64,000 nt of DNA, from the NCBI GenBank assembly GCA_937949555.1, contig CALEDV010000013.1, forward strand, positions 1 through 64,000. The letters run 5' to 3'. Origin of the DNA: an uncultured bacterium (GTDB lineage: Bacteria; Nitrospirota; Thermodesulfovibrionia; Thermodesulfovibrionales; Dissulfurispiraceae). The translations under genes and the position numbers were made by a program. Below are positions 17,835 to 24,601 of the stretch, in pieces. The notes beneath the pieces were generated by a model, which ran no database searches, was not told the origin of the DNA, and saw only the letters and a list, made by a program, of their open reading frames with translations. Position 1 is the first letter of the stretch; every line of letters starts with the position of its first letter.

Positions 17835-18827
17835 ATGAGGAAAGTATCATTATTAATGTTGTTTGTTGGATTGTTGTTGGCCTTTAGTTCAGTGGCAGAG
17901 GCAAAGAAGACATACCTCAAATGGGGAGCAACCAGCGTGCGTTCAGGTCTGTATGCCAACACTGTTGCCATGGCAAGCATTGTAAATAAGGCATATCCCG
18001 GTGAGATTGAGGTGACAGTTGTTGAGACCGGAGGTTTCATTGAAAATCTGGTCAGGATACAGAGAAAATCAGTGCAAATGGGCCCTGCTGATGCTGCTGC
18101 AGGATATGCGAGCTATGAGGGTATAATTGACTACAAAGGAAAACAAAATAAGGACCTAAGGGCTCTCTGGGGAGGTTACATAACGCCAATTCACATAGTA
18201 ACTACAAAGAAGAGCGGCGCTGACACCCTTGCTAAGATTAACGGACTGCCCTTTGCAAGCAATCCTGGGACTACCTCTGGAAGGGTTATAGAGATGTTCT
18301 TTGAGGCAAACGGTATAAAGCCAAACTACAAGATGATGGGTATAGGCGCAAGCGTGGACGCCTTGAAGTCAGGGGTTGCAAGCGGCTGGTATAAAGCGGG
18401 CTTTAAGGACTCTGCTATACTTGACCTGGAGTCCTCTATGGATATAAATGTTATTCCTGTGACCAAGGAGCAGATAGATACAATGAATAATAAATACCCT
18501 GGTCAGGCAAAGAGCATGCCTATCCCTGCAGGATTGTTTAAGGCTGTGCCTAAAGAGCAATTGAGTTTTGCCTATGTAGTTACTGATTTTGTGCATAAGG
18601 ATGTGCCTGAGGATGTGGTTTATAAAGTTGTAAAGGCTGTTTATGAGGGCAGACAGTCTTTGGTTAACACCCTTGCTACCCTCAAGGAAGGGAAATTTGA
18701 CGACCTTTATGGAAATGCAGAAAAGTACGTTCATGTTCCACTGCATCCTGGCGCAGTAAAATTTTATAAAGAGGTGCTCAAGGTAAATATTCCAGACAGG
18801 CTTTTGCCCCCAGAAATGAAGAAGTAA
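17835..18827 (+). CDS. TAXI-family TRAP transporter solute-binding protein
   Basis: The 330-residue periplasmic protein has a signal peptide (MRKVSLLMLFVGLLLAFSSVAEA) and TAXI-family motifs: LKWGATSVRSGLYANTVAMASIV, ETGGFIENLVRIQRKSVQMG, NPGTTSGRVIEMFFEANGI, and HPGAVKFYKE near the C-terminus. It captures an organic-acid-like solute for the fused permease two genes on. The ligand is unknown. A strong GAGGAGGG precedes ATG 17835. The operon order is binding protein, small lipoprotein, fused permease. Confidence 0.9.
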   Translation: MRKVSLLMLFVGLLLAFSSVAEAKKTYLKWGATSVRSGLYANTVAMASIVNKAYPGEIEVTVVETGGFIENLVRIQRKSVQMGPADAAAGYASYEGIIDYKGKQNKDLRALWGGYITPIHIVTTKKSGADTLAKINGLPFASNPGTTSGRVIEMFFEANGIKPNYKMMGIGASVDALKSGVASGWYKAGFKDSAILDLESSMDINVIPVTKEQIDTMNNKYPGQAKSMPIPAGLFKAVPKEQLSFAYVVTDFVHKDVPEDVVYKVVKAVYEGRQSLVNTLATLKEGKFDDLYGNAEKYVHVPLHPGAVKFYKEVLKVNIPDRLLPPEMKK

Positions 18828-18846
18828 TCACTCAGGAGGAAAGAAA

Positions 18847-19239
18847 ATGAGGATAAACAGCAGGCTTTTTCTACTTGCATCTTTGATGATTATAGCATCT
18901 CTCTTAGTGTTTGCCTGTGCTGGCGCTCAGAAGAAGACAAGCAACGCATCTATTGTGGTGGAGCCGGTGGCAGCAAACCCAGCGGCAGCTATTAATGTAT
19001 CTGGAAAGGGTTTTCAACCCAATGAGGAGATTGATATCCTCTTTGTGCTTGAGGAACACATGAAGATTGGCATTGGCACCGAGAAGGTAGATATAATAAA
19101 GGCAGATGGTCAGGGCAACTTTACTGTTAATGCTGCTGTGCCGATGAATGCAAAACCTGGTAAATACAAGATTGAGGTAATAGGTAATAAAGATAGTTTT
19201 ACCACTACCTCAATAGAGGTTACCCCAAAAAAGAAATAG
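18847..19239 (+). CDS. small lipoprotein of the TRAP operon
   Basis: The 130-residue protein has a lipoprotein signal with lipobox VFAC (Cys about residue 24) and one beta-sandwich-like domain (IVVEPVAANPAAAINVSGKGFQPNEEIDI ... KPGKYKIEVIGNKDS). That pattern is reminiscent of Ig-like folds that present gain-of-function adhesive or carbohydrate modules. No enzymatic motif is seen. It is placed 20 bp after the binding protein with GGAGGAAAG before ATG, and 15 bp before the permease, so it is an integral part of the transport operon. An accessory role in substrate capture at the membrane is an inference. Confidence 0.75.
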   Translation: MRINSRLFLLASLMIIASLLVFACAGAQKKTSNASIVVEPVAANPAAAINVSGKGFQPNEEIDILFVLEEHMKIGIGTEKVDIIKADGQGNFTVNAAVPMNAKPGKYKIEVIGNKDSFTTTSIEVTPKKK

Positions 19240-19254
19240 GAAAGGAACCAGGCA

Positions 19255-21231
19255 ATGCGAAGTCTTATAGGAATATGGAAGGTATTAACAGGTATTATCG
19301 CAGGTGTGTGGGGGATTTTTATCCTCTACACATCCTTGACTGTGGCTCTGCATCCATTGCTTCAAGGAGGCATCTCGCTGAGTTTTGGGCTTGCCCTTGT
19401 ATTCCTTGCCTATCCAATCTCAAAGTCAATCTTAAAAGAAACTCCGCCTAAACATCCCAGTTTTCTAAAATTGTTTCTATTTGGTGATAAGTCTAATCCT
19501 TCATTTTTGGATATTGCCTTGATAGTTATAAGTATTGTTCCCTGTGTCTATATAATGATACATTGGGAGGAGATAGTCAGGAATCCTGGCTTTTATGAGA
19601 CCCACCACCTTGTGCTTGGTGCAATATTAGTGCTTTGTCTTTTAGAAGGCACTAGGAGGTCCCTTGGTATAGTTATTCCTTTAGTGGTGCTTGGTTTTGT
19701 TATCTACGCTATGATGGGACCTTACATACCGGGCATTTTTGGACATTCAGGTTTTTCTGCTGAGGAGCTGCTTTATCAGTTTTACCTAATGACTGAGGGT
19801 ATATGGGGACTGCTTACCGATATGACAAGCAGGATAATAGCCCCCTTTGTCATCTTTGGACCTGTGCTCTTTGCTACAGGTGTAGGGAAGGTCTTTATGG
19901 ACATTGCGCAGGCTTGGGGTGGCAGGCTCAGGGGCGGACCTGGACATGTGGCAGTTATATCAAGCAGTTTTTTTGGGATGCTCTCTGGCTCATCAGTGGC
20001 AAATGTTGCTACTACAGGAGCATTTACCATACCAACCATGAAGAAATTAGGCTTTCCCCGTGAACTTGCAGCAGGTGTTGAGGCCTCAGCATCTTCGGGT
20101 GGTCAGATAATGCCGCCTATTATGGGCGCAGGATGTTTTATTATGGCAGAGTTCCTCAACATTCCGTACACAACTATAATGATTGCAGGTATTATACCTG
20201 CTGTTGTCTATTTCGTAGGAATCTCAGCAGGCATCTGGATTGAGGCAGGTCGTTATGGGATGGGCACATTACCCAAAGAACTGATACCTTCTTTAAGAAA
20301 GGTGTTCACTCCCAGGGTGCTGTTGAATTTTGTCTTGCCTATTGGCACCCTGACTGCGCTTTTATTTTCCTTTTATCCTCCTCAGATATGTGCTGCCTGG
20401 TCATTGATAGTATCTGCAGTAACCTTCTTTTTCTTTGGTGGTGGGTTATCAGTCAAAGACTTCTGGGAACGAACAAAGATAATATGGAAGGGTTATCTGG
20501 ACGGGATCATGTCTGCCCTTGCATGGTTAATGGTCATGATGAGCTGTGTGCAGGTTGCTGTAACGGTAATATCCCTTACAGGCTTCGGGGTAAAGGTGTC
20601 GGAGATTATTATCAATCTTTCAGGACATAATGTGTATCTTGCCCTTGTGGCTGCAATGTTTACCGCTATTATATTAGGCATGGGTATGACTACAACTGCT
20701 GCCTATGTTATTGCCGCTGCAGTGCTTGTGCCTGCTATGGAGGGGATGGGTCTTGACCCACTGGCAAGCCACATGTTTATCTTTTATTTTGCTATTAAAT
20801 CTGGGCTCACTCCGCCTGTATGTATAGCCGTTTTTACAGCCACTGCCATATCAGGAGGGAGTTGGTTAAGGGCTGCCTGGGACTCTATGAGGCTTGGTAT
20901 TGGCGGTTATATCATGCCCTTCTACTTCCTCTTTGTGCCCTCTTTCCTTATGAAGGGAGCGTGGGATGATATTTTATTCCATGCTGTGGGGGCCTTTGTT
21001 GCGATGTTTACCATTGAAGCAGGGCTTATGGGATACTTCACCAAGCCTCTTACATGGATAGAGAGGGCGCTTTATTTCTTTGGTGGTCTTGTAATGATGG
21101 CTCCGGGATTTTATACCTTTGTAGGATTAGGCATAGCATTGGTTGCCCTTTTAATGGAAAGATTTAACTTCCAAATTCCTGTTATAGCCACAAGACCTGT
21201 GCAGTTAGTGCATAAGCATAAAATCACCTAA
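19255..21231 (+). CDS. TRAP transporter fused permease (4TM + 12TM), TAXI type
   Basis: The membrane protein of 658 aa joins the small DctQ-like part at the N-terminus (TM segments to about residue 150) to the large DctM-like part. Typical signatures are GPVLFATGVGKVFMDIAQ, GGPGHVAVISSSFFGMLSGSSVANVATTGAFTIPTMKKLGF, SSGGQIMPPIMGAGCFIMAEF and GMGMTTTAAYVIAAAVLVPAM. It imports solute with sodium or proton symport, in partnership with the TAXI binding protein. The C-terminal region adds further hydrophobic segments (MAPGFYTFVGLGIALVALL). A bidirectional terminator follows after 11 bp. Confidence 0.92.
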   Translation: MRSLIGIWKVLTGIIAGVWGIFILYTSLTVALHPLLQGGISLSFGLALVFLAYPISKSILKETPPKHPSFLKLFLFGDKSNPSFLDIALIVISIVPCVYIMIHWEEIVRNPGFYETHHLVLGAILVLCLLEGTRRSLGIVIPLVVLGFVIYAMMGPYIPGIFGHSGFSAEELLYQFYLMTEGIWGLLTDMTSRIIAPFVIFGPVLFATGVGKVFMDIAQAWGGRLRGGPGHVAVISSSFFGMLSGSSVANVATTGAFTIPTMKKLGFPRELAAGVEASASSGGQIMPPIMGAGCFIMAEFLNIPYTTIMIAGIIPAVVYFVGISAGIWIEAGRYGMGTLPKELIPSLRKVFTPRVLLNFVLPIGTLTALLFSFYPPQICAAWSLIVSAVTFFFFGGGLSVKDFWERTKIIWKGYLDGIMSALAWLMVMMSCVQVAVTVISLTGFGVKVSEIIINLSGHNVYLALVAAMFTAIILGMGMTTTAAYVIAAAVLVPAMEGMGLDPLASHMFIFYFAIKSGLTPPVCIAVFTATAISGGSWLRAAWDSMRLGIGGYIMPFYFLFVPSFLMKGAWDDILFHAVGAFVAMFTIEAGLMGYFTKPLTWIERALYFFGGLVMMAPGFYTFVGLGIALVALLMERFNFQIPVIATRPVQLVHKHKIT

Positions 21232-21241
21232 AAAACTAATA

Positions 21242-21272
21242 AAAATCCCCCTCTCCTGAAGGGGGATTTTTT
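21242..21272. terminator. bidirectional rho-independent terminator
   Basis: AAAATCCCCC and GGGGGATTTT form a 10-bp stem around TCTCCTGAA, followed by a T-run on the plus strand and preceded by an A-run that acts as the T-run on the minus strand. It separates the convergent TRAP operon (ends 21231) and the lipoprotein gene (ends 21293). Confidence 0.9.
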
Positions 21273-21292
21273 GTTCATCTATAAAACAATGA

Positions 21293-21925
21293 TTATTGAC
21301 TCTTAAATTTCAATAGGTCAGTCTTTGTGATATTTGTGAACTTTAATGCCTTTGTGGTTCCTTCTTTATAAGCAATCTTCACATAGTCCCCTGAAAGCCA
21401 TGCCCTATCGGGGAGATTAATGTACTTGTCTTCGACCTGAAAGGACAAATAAGTCCTTTGTCTTAATGAATATAGATGGATAATCTTTTTTGTTTTGTCT
21501 ATTGACAGATAGTTCTTAGTGGTTTGGGTTTTCTTATCATAGACCAAGGGGTCGTCTCTCTGTACATTGAGTTTTTGCTCCAATATTTTTATATCTACAT
21601 TCATAATATTTTGTTCAGAAGGATTGTATAGGGTTAACTGCTTTTTTTGAGTGTCAAGATTCAACCGATATCCCCCAGTGGGTTCTGACCCCTTTTCAAT
21701 GATGTCCGTAGATAAATCAAATCTCTGTGGTGGAAGGGTATTAAAATCCGGTTTTTCGTTGTTATTGTTCTTATCAACAATAATCAATAGAGACAAGGTG
21801 TTTGGGTCGAACTCCAAAACCCTTCCCTGTGTTATCTTTAATGCCTCTTGAGGTTGTTTTTGACAGGATAATATAAAAGAAAGGGTAAGACACAACACTA
21901 TTAATAATCCGATTGCCCTTTTCAC
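21293..21925 (-). CDS. lipoprotein of unknown function
   Basis: The protein has 210 aa from GTG 21925, with GGAGGT five bases upstream. The signal peptide ends in the lipobox ILSC (Cys about residue 21), so it is predicted to be membrane-anchored in the periplasm. The mature part has TQGRVLEFDPNTLSLLIIVDKNNNNEKPDFNTLPPQRFDL, resembling a repeated beta structure that reports on 'value' strings, and RAWLSGDYVKIAYKEG at the C-terminus. It resembles the DUF4881-type lipoproteins from memory, but I cannot confirm that. A candidate promoter (TTGCAA, 18 bp, TATTAT) lies at 21952-21981 on the minus strand. Confidence 0.75.
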   Translation of the reverse strand: MKRAIGLLIVLCLTLSFILSCQKQPQEALKITQGRVLEFDPNTLSLLIIVDKNNNNEKPDFNTLPPQRFDLSTDIIEKGSEPTGGYRLNLDTQKKQLTLYNPSEQNIMNVDIKILEQKLNVQRDDPLVYDKKTQTTKNYLSIDKTKKIIHLYSLRQRTYLSFQVEDKYINLPDRAWLSGDYVKIAYKEGTTKALKFTNITKTDLLKFKSQ

Positions 21926-21951
21926 CGATTACCTCCATAAAATTTTTCGAT

Positions 21952-21981
21952 ATAATAGTAAAATCTCCTGTGCAATTGCAA
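21952..21981 (-). promoter_or_regulatory. candidate promoter of the lipoprotein gene
   Basis: The minus strand has TTGCAA (21976-21981) and TATTAT (21952-21957) with an 18-bp spacer, about 27 bases upstream of the GTG start at 21925. TTGCAATTGCA around the -35 box is itself palindromic. Confidence 0.35.
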
Positions 21982-22007
21982 AGGTTGTATAATAGGCAAG
22001 TCAATAG

Positions 22008-22219
22008 TTAGTTTAGCGCTTGCGAACTGAACAAGGTTTCTGATGGTGTCTTGCTTAATTCAAAGGGAACAAAAAGCAGGGTTTGAAAGTTTGCCCTAAT
22101 TTTATCATTCGAATACTGCCCCACAACCTTTTCAACCTCTCTTACAGTAACAGGACTCTCTGGACGAAGGCATTCCTCTCTGACAAGACTATTAAACCTC
22201 TCTATCTTGCCATTACTCT
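22008..22219 (-). pseudogene. transposase fragment, C-terminal end of an rve/DDE integrase
   Basis: The minus frame reads SNGKIERFNSLVREECL, then REVEKVVGQYSNDKIRANFQTL, and ends at TAA 22008-22010. The NGKIERF..L..ECL stretch with the catalytic Glu and the C-terminal YNxxRP-like sequence are typical of IS3/IS481-type transposases. No upstream part is present: similarity ends at about 22219, immediately before the palindromic repeat array. It was not in the ORF track because no start codon exists in the fragment. It is a dead remnant. Confidence 0.7.
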
Positions 22220-22225
22220 AAGGAT

Positions 22226-22516
22226 GATTCCTGCCTTCGCAGGAATGACAGGATTCACAAGTGACTACCTTTCGCTGTCATTCCCCTGTAAAGGGGAATC
22301 CATAAGACTAAGTAATATGGATTCCTGCCTTCGCAGGAATGACAGAGGCCTTTGATATGGATTCCTGCCTTCGCAGGAATGACAGGGGCCTTTGGTATGG
22401 ATTCCTGCCTTCGCAGGAATGACAGGGGCCTTTGATATGGATTCCTGCCTCCGCAGGAATGACAGAGGCCTTTGGGAGGGGTTACGAGCATTGGTGAGAC
22501 AGGCGAGACGCCTGTC
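22226..22516. repeat. palindromic repeat cluster with four tandem 40-bp units
   Basis: Four exact-length 40-bp units start at 22321, 22361, 22401 and 22441. Each begins ATTCCTGC-CTTC-GCAGGAAT (8-bp stem), then GACAGRGGCCTTTGRTATGG. A fifth copy of the palindrome is at 22226-22251, a related hairpin (ATTCCCCT/AGGGGAAT type) at 22279-22299, and a further perfect stem GACAGGCG-AGA-CGCCTGTC at 22498-22516. They look like intergenic REP-type palindromes rather than coding DNA; the ORFs across them (22083-22355, 22255-22623) are spurious. They lie between transposase debris and the ICMT gene. Confidence 0.85.
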
Positions 22517-22594
22517 CTACTGGGCCTTCTTGAAATGCCTGATATGCCCCCGTTTTCTGAAACGGTATAAATACAAAGTGATTTATAATTGAAG

Positions 22595-23176
22595 ATGAAC
22601 TTTAAAGAATCCCTTGCCCTCATAACTATAATACTTTGGCCTATAGTGCCTTTGTTTTGGATACCAGTTCATGGTCTCTCAAAATTTTTCAAGAGGCTTG
22701 GCATCTTAACATACGCAATGCCTTTAACCACATGGCCACCTATTGGTTATGCCATTTATTTAAACCGAGAGTTTCTCCTCAAACTCACCATAGAGATGCC
22801 AATAATCTTAAATATAATCGGGATTATATTTTTTATATCGGGCACTCTTTTACATGTATGGACAGGAAGACTCTTAGGAGTCCTTGGACTTATGGGACTG
22901 CCTGAGATAGCTCCTAAGGAGGATGGACGCTTAGTGGCTGAAGGACCTTTTTCGATTGTGCGCCATCCTACTTATTTGGCACATACCGCTATGTTTTCAG
23001 GAATATTCTTAATGACCGAAGTGTTGGCCTTGGGCGTTATTACATTAGCGGATTTCATAATAGTCAATGCCCTCATTATACCCCTTGAAGAGAGGGAGCT
23101 TTCAAGACGCTTTGGCAGGGGATATGAAGAATACAAAAGACTAGTCCCACGAAAATTCTTCCCGAGGATTTTATAG
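22595..23176 (+). CDS. isoprenylcysteine carboxyl methyltransferase (ICMT)-like membrane methyltransferase
   Basis: The membrane protein of 193 aa has four or five hydrophobic segments and the conserved C-terminal signature of the ICMT/PEMT superfamily: EGPFSIVRHPTYLAHTAMFSGIFLMT, then LEERELSRRFGRGYEEYKRLVPRKFFP. RHPxY and the EE/RFG..Y.EYK elements bind S-adenosylmethionine. Bacterial members methylate unknown, probably lipid or small-molecule, substrates. I prefer ATG 22595 over the track's TTG 22589; neither has a strong ribosome site. It follows the palindromic array and converges with the NtrC-type regulator gene. Confidence 0.8.
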   Translation: MNFKESLALITIILWPIVPLFWIPVHGLSKFFKRLGILTYAMPLTTWPPIGYAIYLNREFLLKLTIEMPIILNIIGIIFFISGTLLHVWTGRLLGVLGLMGLPEIAPKEDGRLVAEGPFSIVRHPTYLAHTAMFSGIFLMTEVLALGVITLADFIIVNALIIPLEERELSRRFGRGYEEYKRLVPRKFFPRIL

Positions 23177-23248
23177 GTCCTTCGCCTTGCCTTTTAGTAA
23201 TATCAATCTTTCTGTAGTAAATGTCAAGATTCAATATCTGTACCCCAT

Positions 23249-24601
23249 TTATGATTTGCTTTTTTGAATATCAATGCCGTATTTCTTCAGTTTGAGATAG
23301 AGGGTTTTTCTCTCAATACCCAATATTTCGCTTGCCCTCGACTGATTGCCGCTGGTTTCATCAAGAACTCTGAGGATGTGTTCTCTTTCAACATCTTCAA
23401 GCCTATTTAATTGGGGGACAGAATACTTTATTTGACTGCTGCTCGGCAGGAATATGTCCTGTTCTGAGATAGAGTCTCCCTCGCATAGGATTACAGCCCT
23501 TTCAATCACATTTTCTAATTCTCTTACATTGCCTGGCCATGAATAGTTGTTGAGTTTAGACAGGGCATTCTTTGTGAGCCCCTTTAAGGTTTTTGAGGTC
23601 TTTTTGTTGTATTTGTTAACAAAAAACAGTGCCAGTTCTTCTATATCCTCTTTCCTGTCTCTAAGTGGGGGTAAGGTAATAGTAATGACATTTAATCTGT
23701 AAAATAGGTCTTCCCTAAACATCCTGTTGCTCACAAGCAGGGATAGGTCTTTATTAGTAGCAGTGATAACCCTTACATCGGCCCTGAGGGTCCTATTGCC
23801 GCCTACCCTTCTAAACTCTCCGGAATCAAGAAATCTTAGTAGCTTAGGTTGAAGTGATAGCGGCATTTCTGCTATTTCATCGAGAAATAATGTGCCCTTG
23901 TCAGCTACCTCCACTATCCCATATTTTGTCTGATAAGCGCTGGTAAAGGCTCCCTTTTCGTGGCCAAAGAGCTCTGATTCTATTAGGTTTTCAGAAAAGG
24001 TGGCGCAATTCAGAGCAGTCAAGGGTGAGTTGCTGCGTTTACTCAATCTCCAAAGGGTTGTGGCTGCCAATTCTTTTCCTGTGCCGCTTTCGCCGTAGAT
24101 AAAGACAGTTGAGTCTGTGGGTGCTACTTTCTTTATAAGAACAAGCAATTCTTTGTGCTGTGGGCTTTTACCTACAAAGTCTAAGATAGGTTCCTTCTTT
24201 ATCAGTTCCTGTTCAAGTAGCAGGTTTTTAATCTTCAGTCTCCTGAACTCGTAAGCTCTATCTATAAGTATTACCAGTTCTTCAAGCTTATAGGGTTTTG
24301 TGAGATAATCATAGGAGCCCTGTTTCATTGCCTCTACTGCAGTCTCTACGGTTGCCTTCCCTGTAAGCACTATTATTGCAGGACAGGCAGGGTCTTTATT
24401 TATCTCCTTCATAATGGATATCCCATCAGGTCCAGGCATAACAATATCTAAAAGCACCACATCATAGGCAGTGTCCCGGAGCATGGAGAGGGCTGTTTGT
24501 CCTTCCGGGGCAGTGTCTATAAAAAAACCCTTTCTTGTGAGCTCCTTTTTGAGGAGTCTTCTTATGGGTTCCTCATCATCAATGGCAAGCACCCTTATCA
24601 T
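23249..24601 (-). CDS. sigma-54-type response regulator (REC-AAA-Fis)
   Basis: The protein has 450 aa: receiver 1-120 (phospho-Asp in YDVVLLDIVMPGPDG), AAA+ domain about 140-370 (Walker A GESGTGKELAA, Walker B LFLDEIAEM, R-finger region RVGGNRTLRADVRVITATN) and a C-terminal Fis-type HTH (RASEILGIERKTLYLKLKKYGI). The sigma-54 contact loop reads GAFTSA instead of the consensus GAFTGA. It should activate sigma-54 promoters when phosphorylated by the kinase encoded upstream, with which its start overlaps by four bases. It is the last gene of the nine-gene signalling run. Confidence 0.93.
   Translation of the reverse strand: MIRVLAIDDEEPIRRLLKKELTRKGFFIDTAPEGQTALSMLRDTAYDVVLLDIVMPGPDGISIMKEINKDPACPAIIVLTGKATVETAVEAMKQGSYDYLTKPYKLEELVILIDRAYEFRRLKIKNLLLEQELIKKEPILDFVGKSPQHKELLVLIKKVAPTDSTVFIYGESGTGKELAATTLWRLSKRSNSPLTALNCATFSENLIESELFGHEKGAFTSAYQTKYGIVEVADKGTLFLDEIAEMPLSLQPKLLRFLDSGEFRRVGGNRTLRADVRVITATNKDLSLLVSNRMFREDLFYRLNVITITLPPLRDRKEDIEELALFFVNKYNKKTSKTLKGLTKNALSKLNNYSWPGNVRELENVIERAVILCEGDSISEQDIFLPSSSQIKYSVPQLNRLEDVEREHILRVLDETSGNQSRASEILGIERKTLYLKLKKYGIDIQKSKS

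Noticed and set aside
22321-22480. Possible CRISPR array (four 40-bp units)
   Set aside because: The 'spacers' are nearly identical between units, each unit is a contiguous 40-bp repeat, and no cas genes are present. It is a palindromic tandem repeat.
22083-22623. ORFs 22083-22355, 22255-22623 and 22392-22592
   Set aside because: They are read through the palindromic repeats (IPAFAGMT, FLRRQES-type repeats), a well-known source of false ORFs.
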